Position numbers and translations under genes: made by a program. DNA of 64,000 nt from an uncultured Psychromonas sp. (lineage in GTDB: Bacteria; Pseudomonadota; Gammaproteobacteria; Enterobacterales; Psychromonadaceae): NCBI RefSeq assembly GCF_947489755.1, contig NZ_CANLFB010000010.1:62001-126000 (forward strand). Direction: 5' to 3'. The notes beneath the pieces are model-generated. The model did not search any database. It was not told the origin of the DNA and saw only the letters and a program-made list of their open reading frames with translations. This document shows, in pieces, positions 9,161 through 19,812 of the stretch (the stretch's first letter is position 1; the number at the start of each line of letters is the position of its first letter).

Positions 9161-9613
9161 ATGCGACAGACTTCTGAACTAATGGACTTCTTTAAATGCC
9201 TACTTAAAAAAGAACATTTAAGCTCACAGAGCGAGATCGTCGATGCTCTAATAGAAGCTGGATTTACGCATATTAACCAATCTAAAGTGTCACGTATGTT
9301 AAGTAAAACAGGGGCGGTCAGAACGCGTAATGCAACGGGTGAAATGGTTTATTGTTTGCCTGCAGAGTTAGGTATTCCAGCGACCACCAGCCCTCTTAAA
9401 AACTTAGTGGTAGATATAGACAGAAATGATAGCTTAATTGTTATTCGCACTAGTCCAGGCGCAGCACAGTTAATCGCTCGTTTATTAGATTCAATGGGTA
9501 AAGCAGAAGGTATTTTAGGCACGATTGCTGGCGATGATACCATTTACATTGCACCTAGTAACACCCAAAAAATTGATGAAACATTGGCCGTTGTCCATAA
9601 ACTCTTTGATTAA
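9161..9613 (+). CDS. argR: Arginine repressor
   Basis: Hexameric, arginine-dependent DNA-binding regulator of arginine synthesis and uptake, and a cofactor in cer-type recombination in relatives. The N-terminal winged helix (about 1-70) has the recognition segment [11 protein letters not shown]. The C-terminal oligomerisation and arginine-binding domain has [14 protein letters not shown] and the ligand motif [13 protein letters not shown]. The full length is 150 residues. AGGATG precedes the ATG. Its upstream region holds the possible ARG box. Confidence 0.95.
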   Translation: MRQTSELMDFFKCLLKKEHLSSQSEIVDALIEAGFTHINQSKVSRMLSKTGAVRTRNATGEMVYCLPAELGIPATTSPLKNLVVDIDRNDSLIVIRTSPGAAQLIARLLDSMGKAEGILGTIAGDDTIYIAPSNTQKIDETLAVVHKLFD

Positions 9614-9748
9614 CCTATTCATCACTCACACATTGATCAGTCATTTAAAACTGAGGTGTTGTGAATAAAACCCGCCTATTTCAGCCAATTTAATTTTAGT
9701 GCGATTTATTAATGCTTCTCTATACTCAATAAAAAGGGGGGAGTTAAC

Positions 9749-10150
9749 ATGAATCGACAATCAGGTTTTACGTTAATTGAATTATTAGTTTGCATGGTTA
9801 TTTTAGCTATTCTTATATCAATATCTTATCCATCTTATCAAAGCTTCATCATCAAATTTCGACGCACTGACGCCCAAAGCGAATTAATTAAAGCTCAAGT
9901 AGAACAAAGTAGTTATCGTATTCTGCAACCATCATATACAACAGATATAAATATAGCGAGACTACCGACAACCCATGAACATTATGCTTTTAGTATTGTC
10001 TCGGCATCAGCTCATACCTATGTAATGAAAGCACAAGCTAAAGAGAGTAGCCCACAAAATAATGATAAAGCTGCCTGTAAAACGCTTTTTATTGATCAAA
10101 ATAGTACGAAGACAAAAGATGGAAGTGAAGATAATACTTTTTGTTGGTAA
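9749..10150 (+). CDS. Type IV pilin-like protein (PilE-type)
   Basis: A 133-residue prepilin with a class-III signal: a short positive leader (MNRQSG) cut before FTLIELLV, with Glu at mature position 5, followed by a hydrophobic alpha helix to about residue 28. Two cysteines near the C-terminus (CK and the penultimate CW) could form the disulfide D-loop of minor pilins such as PilE. A strong GGGGGGAG precedes the ATG. It stands alone between argR and slt, without other pilus genes, so it may serve a pilus machine encoded elsewhere. Major, minor or pseudopilin role cannot be decided here. Confidence 0.85.
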   Translation: MNRQSGFTLIELLVCMVILAILISISYPSYQSFIIKFRRTDAQSELIKAQVEQSSYRILQPSYTTDINIARLPTTHEHYAFSIVSASAHTYVMKAQAKESSPQNNDKAACKTLFIDQNSTKTKDGSEDNTFCW

Positions 10151-10249
10151 GTATGATGCTAATGAATAAAAATGCTTAAATAATCATTGATATTCACTAA
10201 CATCATATTTGAATAGTACTTATATAGAACTTAGATATTATTCATTAAT

Positions 10250-10281
10250 TTGCTTAATATTTACCAATTAATATTAAGCAA
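10250..10281. terminator. Hairpin between pilin gene and slt
   Basis: A perfect 12-bp inverted repeat (TTGCTTAATATT / AATATTAAGCAA) with an 8-base loop, touching the slt stop codon. There is no clear T run on either strand, so termination is inferred from its position between convergent genes. Confidence 0.5.
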
Positions 10282-12204
10282 TTAATATTCACCAAGTAGC
10301 TCTTCAGTCTTCAAAAATTTCAAAGGCTTACCAAAAACATGTTGATAAATAACATTGTAAGCTAGAACATTTTGAACATAAGCACGTGTTTCATAAAAAG
10401 GGATAGTATCAACCCAGCTATCTATTTCGATGCCTTTGTTGCCTTTTTTCTTCTCTGCACTCACCCATCTATCAACACGATGTGGTCCTGCATTATAAGC
10501 CGCAGTTGCTAATACACGATTACCATTATAACGTTCTAACAAACCATTAAAGTAAGCCGTACCTAATCTAACGTTTATTTTACCGTCATCAAGTTGTGAA
10601 ACATCATTGTAATTAGTTAACCCAATTAACTTAGCCGTTTCTTCGGCTGTTTTAGGCATTAATTGCATGTATCCACTCGCCCCAACAGGTGATTTTGCAT
10701 GTTGATCAAAACTACTTTCTCGACGAGTGATCGCGTAGATATAAGTTTCTTCCAAATCATACTGTTTAGCAGCTTCAACAAATAACTCAGCACGTGCATT
10801 AGGGAAGCGAATACCCAATGCGTTCCAGCTTTTAGAGTTAATACTGGCTAATACAGAAAGATATGGCCAATCTTTATTATAAGCATATAAACCTAATTGC
10901 TGTTGCTGGCTTTTACTTTGCCCAGTTAATAAACGTTGCCATTGTCTTTTGGCTGGTACATTCAATTTATGAAATAATAGTTCTTCAATAATGGATAAAT
11001 CTGGACTTAAATTAGCTAAACTACCTTTCTTCTCTGTAATGACCTGATTGTTAAGTGAAAAATTAACACCTAAACGTTGAGAAGCCATAAAACCATGAAA
11101 ATTGCGACTTTTTGCCACTCTTTCAAATAAAGCAGTCGATTCTTTCTTTTGACCTTTATGCTCTAATACGCGAGCTTGCCAATACAACCAGTCTGATGAG
11201 TTTCGTCGTTCACTTGGTAATTGTGAAATCCAAAATTCAATATTTTTCCAATCAGTACGTTTAATTGCGTAACGTATACGTTGCTCAATTAATGATACAT
11301 TAGCTAAACCACCTAGCTCTTTGTCTAACCATTCAAAATGTTGATTTTTATTGTTTTGCACAATAACACTAGCAAACTGTTTTTTAATACGTAATGACTC
11401 AGTAGGCGTAAACTTCACTTTTTTATCAAATTGCTGATAGGTCTTCATTGCTTGATCAATATCCACCTTGGCTAAACGCTGCAAAGTAGGGACTAAGACA
11501 CTGAAACTTGGTGATTTTCGAGATGAAAACAGTTGGCTATTGGTTAACTTTTTAGGATCTTTTTGCAGTTCATACAATTCCGCAGCAATAGCGGCATTGC
11601 CTTTATCCATTCGAGCCATTAAAAACCGCATCAAACCTGCTTTATTTTTTATATAAGCAAGTTCGAAACGTTTCCAAATATCCTGTTGAGTTAATAAGTT
11701 ATTATCTTGGTAGAAAACAAATACATCATCACATGCATTAGGAAGCGATGTACTTGATAACCAATACTTTTGGCCATCAGGCCAAGCCTGCTCTGCTTTT
11801 CCTGTTTTAATAGACGCTTGCAAATAATGGCACTTTAAGATCGGGTTATTAGGCATTCTTGGGAAAGCGACTAAAAATTGAGACCATCTTTTTTGTTGTG
11901 CTAATTGAAATAAATAAGCACGCTGTAGATCATCAGTAACCGTTTTCCCTTTATTGTGCTGAATGAAGTCTAGGACTTCTTTGTCACTAACATTAGCAAG
12001 GTTCGCATTTAAGTAATTATATCCAGCATAATAAGCGAGTGGATAATCAGCTATTTTTTCAATATTTTGATTGGCTTTTTGCCATTCTTTTTTCTCTTGT
12101 AAATCTAAAGTGTCAGTGAAAATTTCACGCTGAACATCTAAACTTAATGCACTACTTATGCTTGATGCAGAAAACAACAAACACCCTAAAATTAATTTTC
12201 TCAT
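10282..12204 (-). CDS. slt: Soluble lytic murein transglycosylase (Slt70 family)
   Basis: Periplasmic enzyme that cleaves the glycan backbone of peptidoglycan to 1,6-anhydromuropeptides during growth and recycling. The 640-residue protein has an N-terminal signal peptide (about 1-20), a long alpha-helical superhelix (the U and L domains of Slt70) and a C-terminal lysozyme-like domain. The catalytic glutamate is in TRRESSFD at about residue 496, followed by GASGYMQLMPKTA and the later AYNAGPHRV. Length fits E. coli Slt (about 645). GGGATG precedes the ATG. It is transcribed after yejF in the same direction with a 27-base gap, so co-transcription with yejABEF is possible. Confidence 0.94.
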   Translation of the reverse strand: MRKLILGCLLFSASSISSALSLDVQREIFTDTLDLQEKKEWQKANQNIEKIADYPLAYYAGYNYLNANLANVSDKEVLDFIQHNKGKTVTDDLQRAYLFQLAQQKRWSQFLVAFPRMPNNPILKCHYLQASIKTGKAEQAWPDGQKYWLSSTSLPNACDDVFVFYQDNNLLTQQDIWKRFELAYIKNKAGLMRFLMARMDKGNAAIAAELYELQKDPKKLTNSQLFSSRKSPSFSVLVPTLQRLAKVDIDQAMKTYQQFDKKVKFTPTESLRIKKQFASVIVQNNKNQHFEWLDKELGGLANVSLIEQRIRYAIKRTDWKNIEFWISQLPSERRNSSDWLYWQARVLEHKGQKKESTALFERVAKSRNFHGFMASQRLGVNFSLNNQVITEKKGSLANLSPDLSIIEELLFHKLNVPAKRQWQRLLTGQSKSQQQQLGLYAYNKDWPYLSVLASINSKSWNALGIRFPNARAELFVEAAKQYDLEETYIYAITRRESSFDQHAKSPVGASGYMQLMPKTAEETAKLIGLTNYNDVSQLDDGKINVRLGTAYFNGLLERYNGNRVLATAAYNAGPHRVDRWVSAEKKKGNKGIEIDSWVDTIPFYETRAYVQNVLAYNVIYQHVFGKPLKFLKTEELLGEY

Positions 12205-12231
12205 AACATCCCAATGTAAATAATAGATAAT

Positions 12232-13836
12232 TTAAACATCATTCCACAAAATGGTCGATGATAGCAACTCTTGTGTATAAGGATGCTGTGCATTTTCAAA
12301 TATAGTTGAAGTAAAACCTTGCTCAACTATTTCCCCCGCCTTCATGACCAGCACTCGATGACTCACCGCTTTAACCACTGATAAATCATGACTGATAAAT
12401 AAATAACTTAATGAAAACTCTTTTTGTAATGCTTTTAATAATTCAATAATTTGTTTTTGAATACTTCTATCTAAGGCAGAGGTTGGTTCATCTAATACAA
12501 TAAGCTTTGGTTTTAATATCAAAGCTCTTGCAATAGCAATTCGCTGACGCTGCCCACCTGAAAATTGATGCGGGTATCGATTAGCGGCACTTTCATCTAA
12601 ACCAACTTTAATCAGTACCTGTGAAACTTGCTCATTAATATCTTGGTCACTTAAGGCTTTATCTCGATTAAATACATGTACGCCCTCAGCAATAATATCT
12701 CGTACTGACATTCTTGGGCTCAAGCTTGCGTAAGGATCTTGAAATACAATTTGCAACTCCTGACGAAGTGCTTGTAAATCGACTTTTGCTAGCCCATTAA
12801 TACTTTGGCCTAGATAAACAACCTGACCAGTATGGTTATTCAAATGTAATAATGCTTGGGCTAAAGTACTTTTCCCTGAGCCACTTTCTCCGACTAACGC
12901 TAACGTTTCTGCTTCATGTATTTTTAATGATACATTTTTCACTACATCTAGTGATTTTGTCGTTTTCCCCCAAAAATTCTTTTTCACAGAAAAGCTTACA
13001 TTCATATTTTCTGCTTCAAGAATCACTTTAGGATCAACGAGAGAAGCCATTTCTCCTGTTGGCACTGCATTTAACAGCTTCTTAGTATATGAATGGCCAG
13101 GAGAATCAAAAAGCACCTGTGTTGCTTGATACTCCACTTGCTGACCTTTACACATGACTAATACATGATCCGCAAACTGCTGAACAATATTAAGGTCATG
13201 AGTGATCAACAAAATAGCCATATTTAAACGTTGTTGCAATGATTTTAATAACGTCAGAATTTGTTTTTGAATCGTTGCATCTAAAGCTGTTGTTGGTTCG
13301 TCAGCAATTAATAGATTAGGTTCATTAGCAAGTGCCATCGCAATCATGACTCGTTGACGCTGCCCTCCTGATAATTCATGTGAATAAGCTTTTAAACGTG
13401 AACTTGGATTGTCTATTCCCACTAACTCTAATAACTCAAGCGTACGTAATTGCGCTTTTTTACCTGTTAAGCCTTTATGCAATAACAACGTCTCTTCGAT
13501 CTGTTTTTCGATACTATGTAACGGATTTAATGACGTCATTGGTTCTTGAAAAATCATGCTTATTTTATTACCACGAACCGCTTCTAAAACAGCATCTGAT
13601 TTTCCCATCAGAGATTGACCTTCAAAGATAATATCGCCACTAGGATGATGCGCATGTGGATAAGGTAGTAATTGCAGTATTGATAGTGCAGTCAATGATT
13701 TTCCAGAGCCGCTCTCACCAACAATCGCTAGTGTTTTACCTTCATCTAAATTAAAGCTAATGCCAGATAAGATATTTTGCTCTGCAAAACTAACGGCTAA
13801 ATTATCGACTTTTAAAAGACACGATTGTTCGCTCAT
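12232..13836 (-). CDS. yejF: Peptide/microcin C ABC importer, fused double ATPase YejF
   Basis: A 534-residue protein with two complete ABC ATPase domains in one chain, as in YejF, rather than separate Dpp/Opp D and F subunits. The first has Walker A GESGSGKS (about 37-44) and signature LSGGQRQR; the second repeats GESGSGKS near residue 315 and has FSGGQRQR. Both have Walker B and switch-histidine regions (LLITHD, LFISHD). It powers import of oligopeptides, and of microcin C in enterobacteria, through YejB and YejE. The start overlaps the yejE stop by four bases (ATGA), showing translational coupling. Confidence 0.93.
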   Translation of the reverse strand: MSEQSCLLKVDNLAVSFAEQNILSGISFNLDEGKTLAIVGESGSGKSLTALSILQLLPYPHAHHPSGDIIFEGQSLMGKSDAVLEAVRGNKISMIFQEPMTSLNPLHSIEKQIEETLLLHKGLTGKKAQLRTLELLELVGIDNPSSRLKAYSHELSGGQRQRVMIAMALANEPNLLIADEPTTALDATIQKQILTLLKSLQQRLNMAILLITHDLNIVQQFADHVLVMCKGQQVEYQATQVLFDSPGHSYTKKLLNAVPTGEMASLVDPKVILEAENMNVSFSVKKNFWGKTTKSLDVVKNVSLKIHEAETLALVGESGSGKSTLAQALLHLNNHTGQVVYLGQSINGLAKVDLQALRQELQIVFQDPYASLSPRMSVRDIIAEGVHVFNRDKALSDQDINEQVSQVLIKVGLDESAANRYPHQFSGGQRQRIAIARALILKPKLIVLDEPTSALDRSIQKQIIELLKALQKEFSLSYLFISHDLSVVKAVSHRVLVMKAGEIVEQGFTSTIFENAQHPYTQELLSSTILWNDV

Positions 13837-14882
13837 AATGTTTTCCTCGGGTCAAAAGCATCACGCGCGGCTTCGCCAATAAAAACTAATAACACTAAAA
13901 TACTCGATAAAGAGATAAAAGCAGTAATGGCTAACCAAGGCGCATGTAAGTTTTCTTTACCTTGGGAGATCATTTCACCTAAAGAAGCAGATCCCAGCGG
14001 TAACCCGAATCCTAAAAAATCCAATGACGTTAACGTCGTTAATGCACCAGTAAATAAATAAGGCATAAAGGTTAAAGTCGCGATCATTGCATTAGGGAGA
14101 ATATGTTTGAACATGATTTTACTGTCTTTTACGCCTAACGCTTTCGCCGCTTTAACATATTCTAAATGACGTCCACGTAGAAATTCAGCACGTACCACGC
14201 TCACTAAACTAGGCCAGCTAAAAAGAATCATTAACCCTAATAACCAAGTGAAGGTAGGCTCTACAAAGCTGGCTAAAATAATCAACATAAAGAGCATTGG
14301 TAACCCTTCCCATATTTCTAGGAAACGTTGCCCAATTAAATCTATTTTACCGCCATAGTAGCCCTGTATTGCCCCCACAATGACGCCAATAACTGAACTG
14401 ACTATAGTAAGCGACAATGCAAAAATAACTGAAATACGAAACCCATACACTAAACGAGCAACCACATCTCGCCCTTGGTCGTCTGTACCTAACCAGTTAA
14501 CAACATCTGGCGCCGAAGGTGCGGCACTGGTTAATTCATAATTAATCGAGTCATAATAAAATGGAATGAGCGGCCAAATCATCCATCCTTCTTTATTAAT
14601 TTGTTGGGCCATATAAGGGTCTCGATAATCCGTGTTGATATCAAAATCACCGCCTAATTGATCTTCTGGGATATCTTGTACAATAGGGAAATACCAATTC
14701 GATTGATAAGACACCATGATCGGTTTGTCATTTACCCATACTTCCCCGATTAAACTGAGTAAAAATAAAATGCTAAAAATCCATAATGAATAATAACCGC
14801 GTTTATTGGCTTTAAACTGTGCCCATCGTTGATGGTTGCTTGGATTTTTTTTGATGCGTTGCCAAGTAAGTAATAACGACAT
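13833..14882 (-). CDS. yejE: Peptide/microcin C ABC importer, permease YejE
   Basis: Inner-membrane permease of 349 residues, DppC/OppC class. A transmembrane segment near the N-terminus (YSLWIFSILFLLSLIGEVW) is followed by a large periplasmic loop and the C-terminal permease domain with the ATPase-coupling EAA motif around EYVKAAKALGVKDSKIMFKH. The sequence WLGTDDQGRDV before the core is typical of the family. Start and stop overlap yejB and yejF, so the four genes form one translationally coupled operon. Confidence 0.93.
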   Translation of the reverse strand: MSLLLTWQRIKKNPSNHQRWAQFKANKRGYYSLWIFSILFLLSLIGEVWVNDKPIMVSYQSNWYFPIVQDIPEDQLGGDFDINTDYRDPYMAQQINKEGWMIWPLIPFYYDSINYELTSAAPSAPDVVNWLGTDDQGRDVVARLVYGFRISVIFALSLTIVSSVIGVIVGAIQGYYGGKIDLIGQRFLEIWEGLPMLFMLIILASFVEPTFTWLLGLMILFSWPSLVSVVRAEFLRGRHLEYVKAAKALGVKDSKIMFKHILPNAMIATLTFMPYLFTGALTTLTSLDFLGFGLPLGSASLGEMISQGKENLHAPWLAITAFISLSSILVLLVFIGEAARDAFDPRKTL

Positions 14883-15964
14883 TATTGACCCTCGAATGTA
14901 ATGCGTGGATCGATTAAGGTATAGGTAATATCACTGATTAATTTAAGCACTAAACCAACTAACGTAAAGATATACAGAGAGCCAAAAATAACAGGGTAAT
15001 CTCGCGTGATGACCGATTCAAAACTCAGTAAACCTAACCCATCTAATGAGAAGATAACTTCAATCAACATCGAGCCTGTAAAGAAAATACCAATTAATGC
15101 AGCAGGCAAACCAGCTAAGACTAATAACATTGCATTACGGAAAATATGACCATATAAAACACGATTTTTTGAACACCCTTTGGCTCGCGCAGTAATGACA
15201 TATTGTTTATTAATTTCATCGAGAAAAGAGTTTTTAGTTAACATGGTGAGTGTTGCAAAGCTTGCCAATACACTTGCTAATATCGGCAGCACTAAATGCC
15301 AAAAATAATCTTTAATTTGTCCAAATAAAGTTAATTGTTCAAAGTTGTCTGACGTTAATCCTCGCAATGGAAACCAACTAACATAAGAGCCACCAGCAAA
15401 TAACACCACTAAAATAATCGCAAAAATAAAAGCAGGAATCGCATAACCTATGGTGACAATGGTACTGGTCCAAACATCAAATTTAGTACCATGCGCCGTT
15501 GCTTTTTTGATGCCTAACGGAATAGAAATTAAATAAGCGAGTAACGTCGTCCATAAACCTAAAGAAATAGACACAGGCATTTTTTCGTAAATCAAATCAA
15601 TGACACTCTTGTCTCGGTAAAAACTATCACCAAAATCAAAGTTAATATAACGCCACAACATTGAAAAATAACGCTCGACGAGAGGTTTATCAAAACCATA
15701 TAACTTCTCTAGCGAGGCGATATATTCAGGATCAACTCCCTGTGCACCACGGTATTGACTGCCGCTATTTGAGCTTTGTTTTATCTCACTATTTGTACTC
15801 GATGTGACACGAGACGTCGCTTCAGAATTAATACCTTGATATTTAGCAATGGCTTGCTCAACAGGTCCACCTGGCGCGACTTGTACAATAAAAAAGTTAA
15901 GCGTCATGATGCCAATTAACGTTGGAATAATCAGCAACAGTCTTTTTAAAATGTATTGATGCAT
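14882..15964 (-). CDS. yejB: Peptide/microcin C ABC importer, permease YejB
   Basis: Inner-membrane permease of 360 residues, DppB/OppB class. The N-terminal helix carries [20 protein letters not shown], and the coupling loop is [19 protein letters not shown]. Between the first helix and the core lies a polar serine- and asparagine-rich loop (about 50-75) ending in [19 protein letters not shown], a feature of YejB rather than ordinary DppB. It overlaps yejA and yejE by one base each (TAATG). Confidence 0.93.
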   Translation of the reverse strand: MHQYILKRLLLIIPTLIGIMTLNFFIVQVAPGGPVEQAIAKYQGINSEATSRVTSSTNSEIKQSSNSGSQYRGAQGVDPEYIASLEKLYGFDKPLVERYFSMLWRYINFDFGDSFYRDKSVIDLIYEKMPVSISLGLWTTLLAYLISIPLGIKKATAHGTKFDVWTSTIVTIGYAIPAFIFAIILVVLFAGGSYVSWFPLRGLTSDNFEQLTLFGQIKDYFWHLVLPILASVLASFATLTMLTKNSFLDEINKQYVITARAKGCSKNRVLYGHIFRNAMLLVLAGLPAALIGIFFTGSMLIEVIFSLDGLGLLSFESVITRDYPVIFGSLYIFTLVGLVLKLISDITYTLIDPRITFEGQ

Positions 15965-17781
15965 TATTGACTCTCTTGTTCAGCAACTGATTTTTTTGGT
16001 TGTTTACTCCACCAGGTATCTAAGCCTATATCATAATAAGGTGACACTTTAGGTCGAGAAAATTTATCCCAATACGCAATACGATAAGCGGGTAAATACC
16101 ATTGAGGAATCACTATATGTTCAGATAACAAAACACGATCTAATGCTTTTGTTATATTAATAACTTCTTCACGTGTTGATGCAGCTGTTAACTGTTTCGT
16201 TAAGTCATCAATGACAGGAGAACAGATGCCAGCCCAATTCGATGTCCCGATCTCATTGGCACTATCACATCCCCAGAAAGTGGCTTGTTCATTACCAGGT
16301 GAAATGGATTGCCCCTTTCGTAACGACAACATATCAAACTCAAAATTGTTTAATCGATTAATAAATTGAGACACATCGACCAAACGCATATCAGTTTTAA
16401 TGCCTATCCGTTGAAGGTTACGACGAAAGGGATGAATAACCCGTTCAAAGTCTTTGCTATACAATAAAAATTCAAAGTTTAATTGTTCACCCTGTTTATT
16501 TTGCATTTTACTGTCTTTTAACTCGTATCCTGCCTCTGATAATAATGTAACCGCTTGTCGCATTTGTTCTCTTACATTGCCATTACCCGATGTTTTATTA
16601 CTGTCTATCGGCTTAAAAACAGATGCTGGAAGCTGATCTTTATAAGGTAATAATATTTTCTTTTCTGCTTCGCTTATCTCTATTTCAGTTGATAATTCAG
16701 ATCCAGAATAAAAACTATCCACGCGTGTATAAGCGCCATAAAACAAAGTTTTGTTAGCCCATTCAAAATCAAATAATAAAGAGATCGCCTCTCGTACTTT
16801 AGGATCTTTAAATTTATCTCGACGTAAATTAAACCAAAAACCTTGCATGCCTTGAGGATTTTTATCCGCGATGGTCTCTAATATAATGTCGTTAGTATTA
16901 AATTGCTCACCAACATAACCAGTCGACCAACGCTTCGAGGAGGTTTCAAGTCGGTAATCAAACGCACTTGATTTAAAAGCTTCAAATGCAACCGCATCAT
17001 CACGATAATAATCAACAATGATCTGATCAAAATTATAACGCCCTTTATTCACCCCAAGATCTTTCGCCCAATAGTCCGCGATTCGCTCATATACAATTTG
17101 CTTACCTGCATCAAAGCTTTTTACTTGATATGGACCAGATCCTAATGGCGTCACCAAACCACTTTTAGCGAAATCTTTATCTTTCCAAAAATGCTGAGGT
17201 AAAATGGGTATTTGGCCAATAATTAAGGGTAATTCGCGATTACCTATTTCTTTAAAATGAAAAGTAACCTTCAGCAATGCGTCTACGGTGACGTTTTCAA
17301 CACCTGAGTAATATGACTTATAATGAGGTGATCCTTCGTTCACTAACAAATCAAAGCTAAACTTAACATCCTCGGCTGTAATCGCCTCACCATCATTAAA
17401 TTTAGCATTCGGGTTAATTAAAAAACTAACAGAACTATAATCATCTGCGACCTTTATTTTTTCAGCAATTAATGCATATAAACTAAAAGGTTCATCAGTA
17501 GATTGAGCTAATAAGGTATCGTAAATACGTGTGATGTCAGCCGCTGCATTGCCCTTCACAATAAAGGGGTTTAGTGAGTCAAAACTCCCTACACTCGCTT
17601 GTTTGAAAGTCCCCCCCTTAGGAGCATCTGGATTGGCATATGCAAAGTGCTTAAAATTATTTTTATACTTAAGATCACCATACATACTAATGGCATCACT
17701 CCAAGATTCACTATTCGCAAAAAAACTTATTGGCAGTAGCGCGCAAAATATCAAAAGACGTATACACTTTATTATATTCAT
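15964..17781 (-). CDS. yejA: Peptide/microcin C periplasmic binding protein YejA
   Basis: A 605-residue family-5 extracellular solute-binding protein with a signal peptide ending near FFANSES. Typical segments are [38 protein letters not shown] and a C-terminal [19 protein letters not shown]. It delivers peptides to YejBEF in the periplasm. I start at the ATG of [10 protein letters not shown], which has TGAG upstream; a TTG five codons earlier is an alternative. It is the first gene of yejABEF. The gap to raiA of about 330 bases holds its promoter region. Confidence 0.92.
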   Translation of the reverse strand: MNIIKCIRLLIFCALLPISFFANSESWSDAISMYGDLKYKNNFKHFAYANPDAPKGGTFKQASVGSFDSLNPFIVKGNAAADITRIYDTLLAQSTDEPFSLYALIAEKIKVADDYSSVSFLINPNAKFNDGEAITAEDVKFSFDLLVNEGSPHYKSYYSGVENVTVDALLKVTFHFKEIGNRELPLIIGQIPILPQHFWKDKDFAKSGLVTPLGSGPYQVKSFDAGKQIVYERIADYWAKDLGVNKGRYNFDQIIVDYYRDDAVAFEAFKSSAFDYRLETSSKRWSTGYVGEQFNTNDIILETIADKNPQGMQGFWFNLRRDKFKDPKVREAISLLFDFEWANKTLFYGAYTRVDSFYSGSELSTEIEISEAEKKILLPYKDQLPASVFKPIDSNKTSGNGNVREQMRQAVTLLSEAGYELKDSKMQNKQGEQLNFEFLLYSKDFERVIHPFRRNLQRIGIKTDMRLVDVSQFINRLNNFEFDMLSLRKGQSISPGNEQATFWGCDSANEIGTSNWAGICSPVIDDLTKQLTAASTREEVINITKALDRVLLSEHIVIPQWYLPAYRIAYWDKFSRPKVSPYYDIGLDTWWSKQPKKSVAEQESQ

Positions 17782-18110
17782 ATTAGTAAAACTCAATCAG
17801 ACTGAAAATAAAAAACAGGAGAGGACTAAAGATAACAAATGCTTAAGTTAATAAAAGGTTTTTAAATATAAAAAGGAGATGTAGAGAAGAAGGAATAAAA
17901 AAGGCGGAACTTATCAGTACTAAAGTGGACTAATTATTGGCAGTCAACAAGTAAAAGTTGAAATATTTTGAAGAAAATATAGCTAGCTCAAGAAATAAAT
18001 CTGTTTAAGTAAAAGGCCTTATTAATGTGATCTATATCACTTGTAAATCACTTTAAAAAGCCTAATCTATTAAAGAACACAATAAAGTGTATAACAAAAA
18101 GGTGTCCTAT
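17782..18110. other. Divergent intergenic region yejA / raiA
   Basis: About 330 bases without a gene. It must carry the promoters of yejABEF (leftward) and raiA (rightward). The only site I can name is the CRP-like palindrome about 70 bases before raiA. No terminator, repeat or RNA gene is apparent in the rest. Confidence 0.6.
18026..18041. promoter_or_regulatory. CRP-type binding site upstream of raiA
   Basis: TGTGA-TCTATA-TCACT matches the CRP consensus TGTGA-N6-TCACA with one mismatch, inside a symmetric AT-rich context. It lies about 70 bases before the raiA start, a distance that suits activation. The same core can also fit related regulators of the family. Confidence 0.7.
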
Positions 18111-18521
18111 ATGAGAATTGAAATTACTAGCAAACAAATTACTATCACAGACACAATGCGCGCAAAAGTAGAAGAACGTTTCGAGAAACTACAGAAACTT
18201 CAAATTTCATTAATCAATCCCCATTTCATTATCACTAAAGAACCTAAAGGCGTTAAAATAGAAGGGACTATTGGGGTTCCAAACGGTAAAGTTTTTGCTC
18301 ACGCTGAGCATGATGACTTATATGTGGGAATCAATCAGTTATTCTCAAAAATCGAACGTCAGCTAAATAAACATATTCATAAAGATGAAGCAAACCGTGC
18401 CAAGAATAATGGTAAAGACTTATGTCGTAACGGAGAAATTTCAGGAGAGGCTATTGAAGAGCCAGAAATTGAAATTGAATCAGATGCTGAGATCAAATTA
18501 AATAAAGAGTTTGTGGCTTAG
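18111..18521 (+). CDS. raiA: Ribosome hibernation factor RaiA/HPF-like
   Basis: Binds the 30S decoding region and inactivates ribosomes in stationary phase or cold. The N-terminal domain (about 1-95) begins MRIEITSKQITITDTMRAKVEERF and has the HPF/YfiA beta-alpha fold. A C-terminal acidic tail of about 40 residues (EEPEIEIESDAE) makes the total 136 residues, slightly longer than E. coli RaiA (113). The start is the ATG after AAGGTG; an upstream in-frame GTG would add eight poorly supported residues. Its place next to tyrA-aroF matches E. coli. A CRP-like site lies upstream and a terminator downstream. Confidence 0.9.
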   Translation: MRIEITSKQITITDTMRAKVEERFEKLQKLQISLINPHFIITKEPKGVKIEGTIGVPNGKVFAHAEHDDLYVGINQLFSKIERQLNKHIHKDEANRAKNNGKDLCRNGEISGEAIEEPEIEIESDAEIKLNKEFVA

Positions 18522-18570
18522 TCATTTACTACTCACTAGAGCAATTAAATTACTGCTCGTAAAAAATAAG

Positions 18571-18597
18571 AAAAGGAGGTTAATAACCTCCTTTTTT
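18571..18597. terminator. Terminator between raiA and tyrA
   Basis: AAAAGGAGGTTA pairs with TAACCTCCTTTTTT, giving a near-perfect stem with a T run on the plus strand and a shorter one on the minus strand. It can serve both convergent genes. Confidence 0.88.
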
Positions 18598-18674
18598 GAT
18601 CCTGTATTTTACGAAATACCAGCCTTTAAGAAAATAGTTATAAAGTGCCTTTTACAAAGCACTCAATAAATAGA

Positions 18675-19802
18675 TTACTTTTCTTCGTAATGGCGATTGT
18701 CATGTACTTGTTGCAACATTACCCGACTTTCATTTAAGAATAACTCTGAGTAATCTCCCATCCAATTTGTCACAGACTTAAAGCGAGCAATAAACTCTTC
18801 ACGATTGTTGTTTTCTAACAATTCAATCGCATCAGCAAAGTGCTTATGATAACGCTTTATCATGGTTAGGTTATTTTTTTGCGATAAGATAATGTCAGCA
18901 TATAAAGCTGGCTCTTGTGCAAATAAACGCCCGACCATTGCCAATTCTAAGCGATAAATAGGCGAACTTAAGTCTAACAGCTGTTCTAAATCTGCATCTA
19001 CTTCTTGTAAGTGCACACCGTAAACAAAGCTCGTAAAGTGGCGTAATGCTTGTATTAAGGTCATTGACTCATCATGTGTTGGTGCTGCCACAGGGTATAA
19101 ATGTGCGCCCCATATTTTCATTTGGTCAATTAACCATTGATACTTTTCAGGGTTGCGTCCATCACAGTAAACAATAACTTGTTTTGCAAAGCTCGAGATG
19201 TCTGGGCCAAACATAGGATGTAAACCGACGACAGGACCTTTATGTACCGCTAACATCTCAGTTAAAGGCGCGTCCTTGATGCTAGTGATATCGGTTAAAA
19301 TACAATCTTCAGGTAAGAAAGTAAGTTGCTTGATCACATCAACAGTTACATCAATTGGCGAACCAACAATAACTAATCCAGCTTGACTACAAATAGCTTC
19401 AGCTTGATCCCAGTTTGCACGACCTAAAATATCGACGTCATAACCAGATAATTTAAACATTTCAACAAAACGCTGGCCTAATAAACCATTACCACCAATG
19501 ATGACAATACGTTTCATCGCAGGATTAACTGTTTTGAAACCGGTCTCATTTTCACTAGCATAAGACTCACGCATAGTACGACGTAAGATATCTTCAATCA
19601 GGTTCGCGGGAACGCCTTTCTTTTCAGCTTCTTCACGGCGCTTAGCTAACATCGCAGCTTCACGTTCAGGTACGTAGATAGGCAAGCCATGCTTAGTTTT
19701 CACTTCGCCAACTTCACCGACTAGTCGTAAACGCTCTGCTAATAAATCAATTATTTGCTGATCGACAGCATCAATCTGATCTCTTAATTTACTTAAAGGC
19801 AT
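18675..19802 (-). CDS. tyrA: Chorismate mutase / prephenate dehydrogenase TyrA
   Basis: Fused enzyme that converts chorismate to prephenate and then to 4-hydroxyphenylpyruvate, for tyrosine. Residues 1-90 are an AroQ-type helical mutase ([22 protein letters not shown] and later RRTMRESY). From about residue 100 comes the NAD-dependent dehydrogenase with [12 protein letters not shown], the histidine in LHPMFGPD, and the helical C-terminal domain. The 375 residues match the E. coli protein (373). It starts 10 bases after aroF ends, so the two form an operon, as in E. coli. Confidence 0.95.
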   Translation of the reverse strand: MPLSKLRDQIDAVDQQIIDLLAERLRLVGEVGEVKTKHGLPIYVPEREAAMLAKRREEAEKKGVPANLIEDILRRTMRESYASENETGFKTVNPAMKRIVIIGGNGLLGQRFVEMFKLSGYDVDILGRANWDQAEAICSQAGLVIVGSPIDVTVDVIKQLTFLPEDCILTDITSIKDAPLTEMLAVHKGPVVGLHPMFGPDISSFAKQVIVYCDGRNPEKYQWLIDQMKIWGAHLYPVAAPTHDESMTLIQALRHFTSFVYGVHLQEVDADLEQLLDLSSPIYRLELAMVGRLFAQEPALYADIILSQKNNLTMIKRYHKHFADAIELLENNNREEFIARFKSVTNWMGDYSELFLNESRVMLQQVHDNRHYEEK

Positions 19803-19812
19803 AATTTACTTC

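Noticed and set aside
12232-17781. Dipeptide/oligopeptide dpp or opp operon
   Set aside because: The fused double ATPase and the YejB-type polar loop fit yejABEF, while dpp and opp have separate D and F ATPases.
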